Of a stretch of 64,000 nucleotides of DNA, positions 36,240-48,100 are shown one piece after another. A model generated the notes under the pieces. It was not told the DNA's origin. It was given only the letters and a program-made list of their open reading frames with translations, and did not search any database. The DNA is from Pterois miles (taxonomy: Eukaryota; Chordata; Actinopteri; Perciformes; Scorpaenidae). The translations under genes and the position numbers were made by a program. The first letter of the stretch is position 1, and each line of letters begins with the position of its first letter. The stretch is taken from assembly GCA_947000775.1 (NCBI GenBank), contig CAMQGK010000341.1, positions 7,032,501 through 7,096,500 on the forward strand, written 5' to 3'.

Positions 36240-36500
36240 GCATGTGATTATCATAAAGTGGGAGACTCGTGGGTACCTATAGAACCCATTTTCATTCACA
36301 TATCTTGAGGTCAGAGGTCAAGGGACCCCTTTAAATATGGCGATGATAGATTTTACCTCGCCAAACTTTAGCGCAAGTTTGCGGCGTTATTTAGCGTCCT
36401 TCACTCTAACTTTAAATCTCATTAAAACCTAAAAATCACAAGTTGCACTGAAAGAAGTTAGTGCCGTTAAAACAAACTTTCGTTATTACCCCGTTAACTT
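36240..36500. repeat. Dispersed teleost repeat fragment
   Basis: Text such as 'gaggtcaagggacccctttaa', 'aaaacctaaaaatcacaagt' and 'gttagtgccgttaaaacaaa' belongs to a common fish repeat that normally ends in a run of near-palindromic GTTAA/TTAAC words. The ends are unclear. Confidence 0.5.
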
Positions 36501-37779
36501 ATATATGAGGTTATTTCCTATACTTAAATATCACCTGCTTTATATGACTTCATTTCTCTCATCCGCATATTATTTACCTATATGAACTGTTTATGTGTAT
36601 ATATGGGCTCAGTGCTGCTTGATATATGTACTCTCATTTCTGTAGATCATACCTGATGACTTACATGTGTTTCTGTTGTTTTAATTTTCATTCTGTAAAT
36701 ATTTTAATCTGGAATGCATATTGTGTTTAACCTTGAAATGTGATATATTAAAAACAATATTGTTATTATTATTATTATTATTAATAAACATCAACATTTT
36801 GCAGCATTGTGGTAAACTCATTCATGTTGCTGAGATTCAGGTCCATAAAATAAGATATGAAATGTGACTTACACAAACAGCCCATACAGGAGTAGCAGAA
36901 AACTGGATGTGAACATTAACCCACATGTGTGAGAACTCTGCCATCCACCATGTTGTTTTAAGAGTTTGCGGTGGAGCGGAGACAAAATGACGAGGAGGAA
37001 CAATAAATTCACCCATACATGAATGGCCAAACTAAACAGCAAAGAACCAGAACAGCAAACTATAAAAATAACTGATGAGATTATGCTGAACAACAGAAAT
37101 GTGGTAGGTTTTAGGGGGATTTCCCAGACCAAGAGGGGGAATGTTCTGTAGATGGAGGACTACGATAAGAAACCTCAACTGCCACTACTGAGGTGACCTT
37201 GAACAATCCACTTAACTCTGGTCGAAGTACTCAAAAGGAAAAGTCACTACAGCAGCTCACAGCTATGAATTAATGTAAAAGCACTACTTAAAATAATGTA
37301 CAGTGTGTACTCTGTCAACATCCCCAACAAACCATGTTAAGAGATTCTATACAAAAGAGCACAGCACAGGAAATATGATGACAATGAAAGGTCCAGATAG
37401 AGCAGGATGGCCACAAGGGTGCATTTTGTATAAGGTGGGGGTGACTAATGGAAGGGCATCACTACCAAGGTAAAAGCTGATGGCCCTGTGCCGATAAGAG
37501 GTGAAGGGGGGTTGGCGACTGCTAGACTGAGAGTACAGTAATGGCTAATGCTTGCTGGACATCTGAGGGAAGGGCTGGTAATCATAAACGCACACTGGGA
37601 GAGAAAAGTGGAGTCATTTCAGACAATTTTTGACTTCCTGTTTCTGGGGGAAGGAAAATGTTTCAGTCGGGTAACGTGTTTTACCCAATTTCTGGATGCT
37701 ACCTTATCTAGAATAATACAACAACAACCTTGGACATAAAGGACAAGCAGGGATAATATCCATTATTTACAGTAATCCA

Positions 37780-38385
37780 CATTAGGGACGCAACTAAGAA
37801 TTAGTTTCTTTATTTGATTAATATAACAATTAGTTTCTTGGTTAATCATTTCCTCTATAAAATGTCAGAAAGTCCTCAATTTTAAAGCCTAATGTGATGA
37901 CTTCAAAAACCATTTGTTTTGATCAATCAATCATTGATATTGTGTTTACTAGAGCTGCAATGATTCATCATTTAATCAACTATTAAATTAATCACAGTTG
38001 AAGAGAAAAAAGTCAAACTTCTCTTATTTCAGCTTCTTAAATATGAATATTTTCTGGTTTCTTTACTCCTCTATGACAGTAAACTGAATATCTTTGGGTT
38101 GTGGACAAACCAAAACATTTAAGGATGTCATACTGAGCTTAGGGAAACACTGATTGACATCTTTCACCATTTTCTAATATTTTATAGACCAAACAACTAA
38201 TCGATTAATCAAGAAAATAATCTAAAGATGTGACAGTTTCAGCCCAAATGTTTACTATCACATATGACAAAAAAAAGCAGCAAAATTTTCACATTTGGGA
38301 AGCTGGCAATGGAAAATTTTTGGCATTTAGATTGAAAAATAACTTAAATGATTAATCAGTTATCAAAACTATTCATTCAAAACTC
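37780..38385. mobile_element. Cluster of fragments of a hAT-like 'ggctgcaactaa' MITE
   Basis: The family normally runs from 'gggctgcaactaa..tcgattaatc' to '..ttgcagctct'. Here 37784-37950 is a forward 5' fragment, 37954-38250 a reverse-oriented near-complete part ('agagctgcaatgattcatca' to 'actaatcgattaatcaagaa') and 38290-38385 a forward 3' fragment, suggesting nested insertion. Other copies lie at 43794-44065 and 54446-55488. Confidence 0.6.
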
Positions 38386-38526
38386 ATCTTGACTGCCTAA
38401 AATATGTTGGGACGTGCATTCAGATTCTCTAGACTGTAGAGAAAATATAGGAAGGAAATATTTTCCATAATCAATAAAGATATTCTGAATTATTATTGAC
38501 TCAAAAACATTTTATGTCCTCCAATA

Positions 38527-38690
38527 TTATGGCAGCACCGTGGTCCAGTGGTTAGCACTGTCACCTCACAGCAAGACAGTCGCAGGTTTGAATCCGGCTT
38601 GGGGTTCTTCTGTGTGGAGTTTGCTTGTTTTCCCCATGTTAGCGTGGGTTTTCTCCAGGTTCTCCGGTTTCCTCCCACAGTCTAAAAACA
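38527..38690 (+). mobile_element. SINE-like repeat, 3'-truncated
   Basis: It begins ggcagcaccgtggtccagtg with ggttagcactgtcacctc and cgcaggtttgaatccggc (pol III A/B-like boxes), as in the copy at 17168, and stops after 'aaaaacatgcatgttaagtt'. A poly-C run follows at 38722-38740. Confidence 0.7.
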
Positions 38691-39433
38691 TGCATGTTAA
38701 GTTGACTGATCTTTAATTTAAAGACCCCCCCCCCCCCCCCCGCAACCCCCAAACGAGAGAAGTAGTTGCAGATAGACAGGTGGATCGCTAAATATTGTGA
38801 AACATGACGTAAATCAGGTTGTCCAGTACATGTGAGGTGGGAGTGACTCAGTCTGGCTCATGACAAATATCTATTTGACTTGACATATTCGTACAAAGAC
38901 TGTTGTTTGCATCAATGTGCCTGATTTAGCTATAATAATAAAATGCTAACCTCACATTTGTGTAACCCACAGATTGCCACAACAGTAGGGTGTAGTTACT
39001 TCTTGTGAGTAATGATTGGCTGTTTGCAGGGGCTTAAGCGTGCTAAACCAGATCTATGTAGCAGGGGGGCCATCAAGCAGTGGGCTCTGAGCTCCATCGA
39101 TCACCACCAGCAGCCATGGAGGACACATCAGTGATGGGGTGATTCAAATTGCCTTGCTACAAAGGCTCAACCACACACAGTCTGGAGGGGACTGACATAC
39201 TGTACAGCTTGAGCTTTTTTATACATGTTTTACCCAATAACATATGACTCCAACTGCAGATTTAACACAATAACCTTGAGGTTGGGTTAATATTGCAACT
39301 TCAGTCAGACCATCTGATCACAGCCTACAGCAGGAACAGCTGGACGCTCTTTATCTCCTCTGAGTCACCTGACACAAATCCACAAAGGCCCACCTGATGG
39401 ACACAAACATGCTCCGCCTGCACTGTTTGCTAA

Positions 39434-40490
39434 GGGATGCACCAACACCGGACTGGATATCGGGCCGATACTGACTCAAATAGCTAGATCAATGGGACTG
39501 ATCTATGAAATTTAATTCAATGTTTAAAAACTATACTCATTATATAAACTGTGAACTGTACATAACTTGTAAACTTCAACACGTGCAGTGAACTTTCATT
39601 CCAGTCACTGCGCAATAGCGACTTTCCACTTGTACAAAAAACAATTCTTAACTGCATTAAGAACAATTTATATTGACTATTCATTGGTCACATACAGCTT
39701 ATTAATTAAACACTGGTATCAGATCGATACCCAAAGCCCAGGTATCTTTATCGGTATCAGGATCAGGACTGAAAAAGTCAGATCGGTGAATCCCTACTTG
39801 TTTGCAGGTATAAACTGATTTATGCTCACAAAGAAATGAAAATATCTCCACTCAAACAGAGATCGTTGCACCAAATGCTAATCAGGGATGTACCGCTACC
39901 GATACTGGATTAAATATTGGGTCGATACTGACTCACATAGCTGGATCGGGTGTCAGTGAGAATAGAGCCTATCTATTGAATTCAATGCTATATTTACATA
40001 CTGTATACATTACAGACTGGAAATTGAATGTGTTACATTTTGACCAATTTGTTTCTGCATTAACAAGGTTTACACTTGAATTTAATTCCTGTTAATTCTG
40101 AAGATTTTTTTTACCAAGCTGCTGGTGCTCAATTCATCATTTTAATAATAAAGAGCAATCAAATAAAAGTATATCTATGGATTTATTGTCCACATTTTGT
40201 TTTACAAAGTTAGCAGAGCAATGTTTAAGTCAGGCCTGATGTTGCCTTACACCTAAAAGAATGATCCTGGTCACTTCCACACAGTGAGACATACAGCTTA
40301 TTAATTAAACAGTGGTATCAGATCAGTACTCGGTAACGGCTGATATCCAAAGCCCAGGTATTGCTATCGGTGTCAGGACAACAAAAAGTCAGATTGGTGC
40401 ATCCTTAGTTGTTTGCAGGTATAAACTGATTTATGCTCAACAAGAAATGAAAACATCCTCTCCACAGAGATTGTTGCACCAAATGATAGT
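39434..40490. repeat. Tandem duplication of a hAT-like element with flank
   Basis: Two units, about 39434-39880 and 39890-40490, each start 'gggatg(c/t)acc..', contain 'cgatactgactca(a/c)atagct', 'cagcttattaattaaaca(c/g)tggtatcagatc', 'ccaaagcccaggtat', and end with the same 'ttgtttgcaggtataaactg' and 'gttgcaccaaatg' flank. No coding frame was found. Confidence 0.7.
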
Positions 40491-40741
40491 TTGCTTTTTG
40501 TTGAAAAAGATGGTACTTTTTGTCACCTCACCAGCAGCAAGTACAATCACCCTCACCATAGTATCACAACCATCCAGTCAAGCATGCACAGTGCTACAAG
40601 TCCTCCATCAACAGCTTTCATTGTGCATCCTTTAACTAATGATATGCATCATCCTTGATTAAGGATAATGACAAATGTTAAAGGAAAGGGATGAGGTTCA
40701 TTATCACAGCTGGGATATTTAAAGAAAAAGCAAACTGTGAC

Positions 40742-40751
40742 CTATTTATAG
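40742..40751. promoter_or_regulatory. MEF2-type site
   Basis: CTATTTATAG fits the MEF2 consensus YTAWWWWTAR exactly. It lies about 265 bp from the candidate ablim1 exon at 41007-41019. A match this short occurs by chance a few times per window. Confidence 0.3.
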
Positions 40752-41006
40752 GTTGCAACAGATATCAGCAGAATAAGTTGTAGGCTGTGTAGAAAGGGCT
40801 GCAGCAGTGTTTCAGCTGTAGCCTACCCGTGTAACCTACTTACAACACTGTCATTATCACAGCCTGATCCTCCAGAAAGACGACGCAAATGGGCTCTCTT
40901 CTCCATAGCATCCATCCCTGAATCCCCTCCTCCCCCCAAAATTAAGAGACTTTTCTCCTGTAGTGTATCTATTGTTATGAAGGCTTCTGCGGCAAAAGAT
41001 ACTCAC

Positions 41007-41019
41007 CTCTAGCAGACAT
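41007..41019 (-). CDS. ablim1: Candidate most-upstream first exon of ablim1
   Basis: ATG TCT GCT AGA G followed by a perfect GTGAGT donor on the minus strand, again leaving phase 1 and giving MSAR-V-AHAQD when joined to 15709. It is only 1.1 kb from the fhip2a start on the other strand, so promoters could be shared or adjacent. The coding part is four codons, so the donor and phase are the only support. Confidence 0.35.
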
Positions 41020-42127
41020 GCCCGGTAGGTAGAGCCTCTCTTTCTTTGTCGAGATAACCAGGAGGAGATGCCCCGGTGCAGCTTTGCAGGAAGGGGGGGG
41101 GGGGCGGTTGACAGCCTGATATTATCTGTACTTTAAGTTTTGGGCTGTCATTTAAACGGGATTAAACGCAGGGAAGCATACAGCCTGCGATTTGGTAGAC
41201 TAGACCAGACTGCGCGATGCAAGAGAGCACTTTCCAGCGACAGGGCGTGTCCTGGAACAGTCAGCATCCCTTTTATTTTCCAACAAGTTTATGTCCATAT
41301 TTGAACATAACATCATGGCAATGGCAGAGTTATGGATTAAATCATCTTTGAATGCCCTCCTGCAGCTGCTGCCGGGTCGCATTCATGTTAAACCTAGCTA
41401 TAGCCTACTTTTTTGTGCGGGATGACTGTGCTGTTCTGGATGTGGCAGTTGGGCTAAATCACAAAGTTGACAGGTACCCTGGAGCAATGGATGTTTTTAA
41501 TTATTATTTTACATTAATAAAGCTTGAATTATTTAAAGGAACATATTTGGACATCTATTCCTCACGCGCACTTTATCCTAAAAGCACATATGTGGGGAAA
41601 ACACTGCAATATATAGAGAAACAGCCCACAACCGTGCGTTATGTCAGAGCATAATCAATTGATTTGTTTCCATCTTTAACACATCAGATACTTGCTTTTT
41701 ACATTTGAGGTGCGCTCATTGATTGTTGTTCCCATGCTGAAAATATACATCATCGCCCCTTATTGAATGCATTGGCTTCATTTGTATGCATTGATCGTTG
41801 TCAGTAATTACCAGGCGGTGGTGCGTTCACTGTCCTGTGTGCCAGCGCCCCCTGCTGGGTTAAAACAGCACCGTTTGGCGAGGGAAGTGCCACCGTGTCC
41901 AAAGTGAGCTCCAGACTGTAGACGTCTTGTTTACAGTGCTTGTGCCAGGCCTGAGAAGACCCGTGGACAGCAACGTGTTCCTGTTTTATTGCTTACCTTT
42001 ATTCTTCTCGTTCCAAGGGTCATTATATGAAACCTCCAATCTGGATCGAGGCGGTAACAACAGGAAGAAGAAGATAGAGGAATTCTCTAGGTCTTCTCGG
42101 GAGAAACTAGTCCAGTCCAAGAACAAA
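41020..42127. promoter_or_regulatory. Divergent intergenic region / fhip2a 5' region
   Basis: It lies between the candidate ablim1 first exon (minus) and the fhip2a start (plus). It holds a G-run near 41091, a CTCF match at 41844-41858 and the fhip2a 5' untranslated region. No TATA box is evident. From 41927 the frame is open into the fhip2a start. Confidence 0.5.
41844..41858 (-). promoter_or_regulatory. CTCF-consensus match, reverse
   Basis: CCAGCAGGGGGCGCT on the minus strand is a near-ideal CTCF core, 270 bp upstream of the fhip2a start and between the two divergent genes. Binding is inferred from motif only. Confidence 0.6.
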
Positions 42128-42172
42128 ATGTTCTCCAAATTTACGTCCATTCTCCAGCACGCTGTGGAAGCG
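42128..42172 (+). CDS. fhip2a: fhip2a coding exon 1
   Basis: Fifteen codons, MFSKFTSILQHAVEA, with donor GCG|GTGAGT. The ATG has A at -3. The frame upstream is open to another ATG at 41927, but the family N-terminus fixes this start. Confidence 0.94.
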
Positions 42173-45100
42173 GTGAGTTTTGCACTGATAGCGTATAATT
42201 ATCCATTGGTTTGCTGTCGTGGTTCGTCTGTTTTGGTTGAAAGGGGCCTTTTATCGCCCTCGCATACCATATAGCGTCAGCGTTAGGGCTATGTTGCTAA
42301 CTAGCGAGCTAACGCTAACTCATTAGCTAAGCTAATGTTAGCGTTTTGTGTTTGTCTTGTCAATTTGTTTGCTCTTGTTATCGATTATATATGCGTGAGC
42401 GTGCTTCTGTGTGGTTTCGTTTGTATCACTTACTAACATACTGCCATTACATTTTATTAGTTGCAGCAAGTCGTCTGTGTTCAGCTCAGGTAACCTCAGT
42501 TTGCCAAGCTAAGCTAGTTACGTTAGCCGCTAATGCTAACTGCTTCACTGATGAAAAGCTAAAGTAACGTCGTAGCTAGCTATCTAGTGTCAAACCGCGG
42601 CTCGTTTCTTATCATGAGGATCGGTGTCGAAACGACTGGGGAGTCTTGTTTCATGTTGCGCAACGTTTTAACGTCACGCAGCTCCTTTTAAAAAAACATT
42701 TGTACACGTTAGCCAGCCAGCTAGCTAGCATTAACTAGCTAGAAACCAGTATTAACCTGCCCGAAAACTGCTCTCAAGGTGCTTCACGTCACGGGTTTCA
42801 AACAATAGACGTTTGACAGGTGACTCAAAGTGAACACTTTTTGACTTTTTGTATAATACTAGCTTATTAAGTCATTATGTTGACGTATATTTTGTAGATG
42901 TGTATGATAAAAAGATCCATGACCGGTGTAAACATTTATGTCACTCAAAAGTGAACCCGATTATTTTAACATGTTGACAACATGTGGGCTGTCTTTGATA
43001 ACAAAACATTTATCACAGCTATCATGTAGTGGCACATTAGAAACATTAAACGCTGAGTTGATAGTATTGAAAGCTAGAAGATATATTGTCCGAGAACAAA
43101 CAGTCTTTCCAGTCTCTCTTTGAAAGTGACTGAAACGTGTTACTGTGATAATTGGTGGTGTCTCTCCCTCTCCAGTGTAAACATACAATATGCTTATGTT
43201 TGCAATTTTTCTTTTGCAGCTTGCCCCGTCGCTGCCCTTGCAGGAGGACTTTGTCTATCACTGGAAGGCCATTACACATTATTACATTGAAACTTCTGGT
43301 AAGAAGTGTTATGTTTGTTATGTTATGATATCCCCAGAGGTTGATTGTAGTGCAGGTTGCCTTCAAAGTTGTTGATGTCTTTTGTACCAAAGTTTGAGTA
43401 CAATAGCAGGAAACTAAGCTTGTTCGTAAGTTGCTCATATGGTATGCACTCAAATATACCAGCCTCTCAATAGAGGACCATATTTTTGGGCTGATGAGTG
43501 AAGCAAATTTAGCAGCCACTTGCGTATTTTCATTTGGCTGGTAGCTGATACTAGTTTCCAACACTGTATGTAACTATAATAGAATTACAGATAATATATT
43601 CACCGTCAATTAATCCAGTTATTATTGTCAATATGTTAAAAGATTAGATTAGTGCACATCACTATACTGTATATAACATGAACTCAGGCAGTGCAACATG
43701 CAACAAGAATGCGTACGAAGAAATCCAAATTAAACGGCATAATTGTGATGTATGCTGGGAATGCCATGCTGGTTGAGTGTGCAATAGACTTGACCTGCAA
43801 CCATTAATCAATTAATTACTAGCTGTTTTGATAATTAATTGCTTTGAATTAAAAAAAAAAAAGTCAAAATCCTCTGATTTCAGCTTCTTAAATGTGAATA
43901 TTTTCTGGTTTCTTCCTCCTCTATGACAGTAAACTGAATGTCTTTGAGCTGTAGAGGATGTCATCTTGGACTTTGGGAAGCACTGGCATTATTCACCATT
44001 TTCTGACATTTTATATGTAAAACATCAAATCAATCAACCGTTTAAATATTCATTAGTTGCAAGAGACTTCAGCATCTCTGTCTTGACCAAAGCAACTTCA
44101 GACTATGAGTGCTTCCCTTGTGTTTGCATGTGGGCTCTGCACAAGTAAAACTCATAACACTCTACGTTTGTGTCAGGTTACATCTAAGGGGTACTTGCTG
44201 GTTAAACCCAGACTGTCTTGTCATTTTGGGCCAGCAGAGCCTCTTTCTCTTATTCTTCACTCCAAACGACAGCTTCTTTACAGCAGTTCTCCCAGTTAGG
44301 CCAGTTTAACAAAATTTCCTCTGAACAGCTGATGGAGGATTATCTGTACTTTGAGTGTTATGTAGCTGAGCTTATGTACAGGGCCATCTAATCACTGATT
44401 TTGCAGTCCTGTGACTTAAATGAACTTGATCTATTATTCTGAGCTTGCACAAGGCAATCCACATGACTACTACTTTAAGAAATGATTTGATCATTTTGAT
44501 GAAAGCTGTTGCTGTGTTTTTATCTTTGTTACTGACCATATTTTTGGGCATAAAAGCCGAAAGGAGAAGAAGAGTGTGCTTTGTTACCTTCAGCATAATA
44601 TGTGTATCCCTCCTTATTCTTCAATGAACTCACTCATACATTGGCCAGTCTTTTAACACTGTGTCATTGTTTCATTCTCACAACTAACCTGGGCTTCAGT
44701 TTTTAAATCCCCTGGCTTTGAGTAGGCATTTTATTGGAACAGAAAAATATTATTGAAATATCAAATATTTGGTTTCAATGTTATTAGTGTGATGCAAAAT
44801 TTATTGACTTAGTGCACGATGTACATTCACAGTATATCCCTGTTTATTACGTTTTGCCAGCAGTCATTCTGTCACAGGCAGCATTGTGGGATAACCTCAT
44901 TCTTTTCTGTCATGCTCCTTTTAATTTACTGGGTTTTCCTAATGTGTCAACAGGCTATGTCAGTAGCTCAGCACTATCTACATGTGCTTCATGATAAATG
45001 TATTTATATGTAAAACCAGTGATAGGATTTCACTGTGAAGCCACGTAGGAAAGTTTTCACACTGCCATCCAGATAAACTAGCGCTACAGATATTTAGCAA

Positions 45101-48100
45101 AGGTGAATTTGATTGCTACCTCTTTTGCAGTGCACAAAAATGTTAGTGGATCATAGAATAACATGTACTGCATTACATCTAAACAATTAAGTTTTCACAT
45201 CTGGTTTAAAGCAAACACCACATGAGTTGTGTAGTTTTAACAGTTGTGTTTTTGTTTGTGAGCAGAAAGGACGAAGAAAAACAGAAAATGAAACCGTATA
45301 GAGGTGAAATGGTTAGATGGAGACTTTTCTCATACACCGTTCCTAACTATACCTACAAAAAGCAAATGCACTGTAATTTGTATATATCCCCCTAAATCTT
45401 TTCATATGTAAACCACATAATTGTGAAACAGGAAGTATAAAGAGCGACAAATGCCACATAGGGAGGAAATTGGGATGGGTCAAAAAGATTTTGTACAGGA
45501 GACCGGTGTTCATACCCAAAGTAAACACTGATTTATTTGTCGTGTACCGTCCGTATTTAAGTTACCCCACTTATTTTAACCCAAGCCAAGACCGTTTCTT
45601 TAACGAAGAAGTTTTGTTGCCTAAACCTCAACAAGTTGTTTCCTGTGATGCATGTAACAAGCATAAATTGAAATATAAATGTGTTGCTAGACATTCGTAG
45701 GAAAACATACAAAAAATGAGAAATAAGCTTTCATAAGATATCATACAAATGGTTTTTGAGGATATGTTGTTAGATTAAGGATGCACACAATATGAGATGA
45801 AGGCGAGCATGGCCTTTTTCCTTATGATCATATGTTATGGACATACAGAGCTTCTGACTTGTCTGTGATTTCCCCTGTTAGATGACAAAGCTCCAGTCAC
45901 AGACACCAACATCCCATCCCACCTGGAACAGATGCTGGACATCCTGACCCAGGAGGAAGGGGAGAGGGAGTCTGGAGAGACAGGACCCTGCATGGAGTAT
46001 CTCCTACACCACAAGATCCTGGAGACTCTCTACACCTTGGGCAAGGCAGATGTAAGGCAGTCATGCTTTGGTAACTACATGAACAGTACCTCCAGGAAAA
46101 CATGCTTATCACAATTTTATATTAACACACAATTTTGGTACACTTCACTGAATCTGCACTGCACTTTTTTCCACGCAGGGGCCACCTTTTTATTGGTATC
46201 TAACTATAAAGCAAGGATCAGTCTGTCTATTATGTATGTATGTATGTCCTTTGAATATCTTGACAGCCGTTCGTCATAATTCAGACTTTGTGGGTGTATT
46301 GCTGGAGGTCAAATTGGGTGGATTTGGACATGTTCAAATTTGATAAACTTTGAATAAAGAAGCAAACAGCACTCTGTGCAGGGGCAAGGCTTAAGGGCTC
46401 AGCGGGCTGTTCAGTATTGCTGCTGGATGCTGGATATTTTTTTTTAACTCTACAGGTAGATGTTATGCTTTCTATGCTTTAGACTTGCCGCACCTCCATC
46501 GGTGCCCACTTTGTTAGCTGCAGGGTCTTCAGCTGGGGACCACCGCTTATTGGTGTTTCGCCCCCTTAGCCCAGAATATCTCCTGGTAGAGTGGTAGTGA
46601 ACAGGGACACCTCCCTGACACTCCCTGCAGCTAACAGTCTTCAGGGAGTGGCTTGCTTTCCATGCTTTATCCCATCAACCAGAGCCAGAAGCTTGCCTAC
46701 TCTGCCTCTTCTGTTAACTCCTTGGTTGCCTTATGCAGTCTGGTTTCTTGTAGCCCAACAAAGTCTCTGGCACCCACCTGCACCAAGTAGAGCCTCGCAC
46801 TCCATCTACCTTCCCTATACTCCGCAATCAGGTCGGCATATTGTGCCCTCTTCTTTCTACTTCATCCCTGGTGTCAGGGACTTAAGTGCTGGTCTCCTGC
46901 TGGTATTTGGTTCAGGATCCCTCTGCCTGAGAAAGTGGATCCTCTGTTGGCTGCCTCTTGGACTGTCATTGTTTACCTCTTGCCTTCTTTTCTCCACCAC
47001 CTGCATTGATGGTCCTGCAGAGGTCACGGGTTTGCTCTGTCCCAAACCATAGCTGGAGGTTGCGAGGGCCGGGTAGGGTGTCATAGGTTGCCCTTATCTA
47101 ATAACATTACTACCAAACTCGGTCAACAAGCGATGAGTGGCTGCCGACAACATTGCAAGCAGCAGTACTGTGAGCCAAGCAGTGGGCCTGCTCCAAACAG
47201 ACACTGCACTAGTAAACTAAACTCTAACAAATTCTGTTTGATTTCCCACCAGTGTCCTCCAGGGATGAAGCAGCAGGTGCTTACCTTCTACACAAAGCTG
47301 CTAGCACACATTCGTCAGCCTCTCCTGCCACACATAAATGTCCACAGACCTGTACAGGTGAGAAGTGATGCTGTCTGGAATTCAGTGTAGTTTTGATAGT
47401 CCTCCTCAAAATGGTCCACTTACCTGACAGGTTATGTAACTTTTTCCCCTGTGGCTGTGACATTCCTCTGTCAGAAACTCATCCGTCTGTGTGGGGAGGT
47501 GCTGGCGGCTCCGACAGAAAACGAAGAGATTCAGTTCCTTTGCATAGTCTGTGCCAAACTAAAGCAGGACCCATACCTTGTCAACTTCTTCCTTGAGGTG
47601 AGTTACTATAACACCAGGGAGAGAAAAGTTAAGCAGCACATTTATAAATATTTATCTGTATGTATTACCAGCAAAAGTACAAGCATTGCAGGATTTTTGA
47701 GTTCATGGAACATCTTTTATTTGTGTTGTTATTTGCAGAATAAGTCCAAGAGACCTGAGACAAAGGGTCCCGGAGGGACGGAGGTGGTGAAGGAGACTGT
47801 GTTGGCTCCAGATACTGGTCAGTCTCTGGCAGAGGAGCAGGCTGACCGGCCAGAGGAGCCTCAGGCTGCAGCTGCTGCCTCTACTTCTTGTCCAACCAGT
47901 AACAATAATAATGGCAACAATTACAATCTTGTCTCCTCGCTGCTCAACCTCACTAAGAGCCCTGTAAGTAATCCCCATGCAAGGAATGCTTTGGGTGGTT
48001 TGGGTGATTAGTTATTTATGTCTTTGTCTTGATTTGAGTTCATACTCATGAGCTGTCTATTTCTTCCCCCCTCAGGATGGCAGGATAGTAGTAAAGGCAT

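Larger units (their letters stand above)
33420..41006. other. Region upstream of ablim1 exon 1
   Basis: It holds one candidate alternative exon (35391-35481), a hairpin (34831-34868), and transposon-derived stretches at 36240-36500, 37780-38385, 38527-38690 and 39434-40490. From 33420 to 34800 and 36500 to 37780 I recognise nothing. A GGGCGGGGCGG motif near 35834 resembles an Sp1 site. Confidence 0.5.

Noticed and set aside
43046..43564. 172-codon minus-strand ORF
   Set aside because: Antisense to fhip2a exon 2 and flanking intron; composition is not protein-like and there is no known motif.
46591..47052. 153-codon plus-strand ORF
   Set aside because: Shadow of the decayed minus-strand retroelement fragment, which explains the sequence better.
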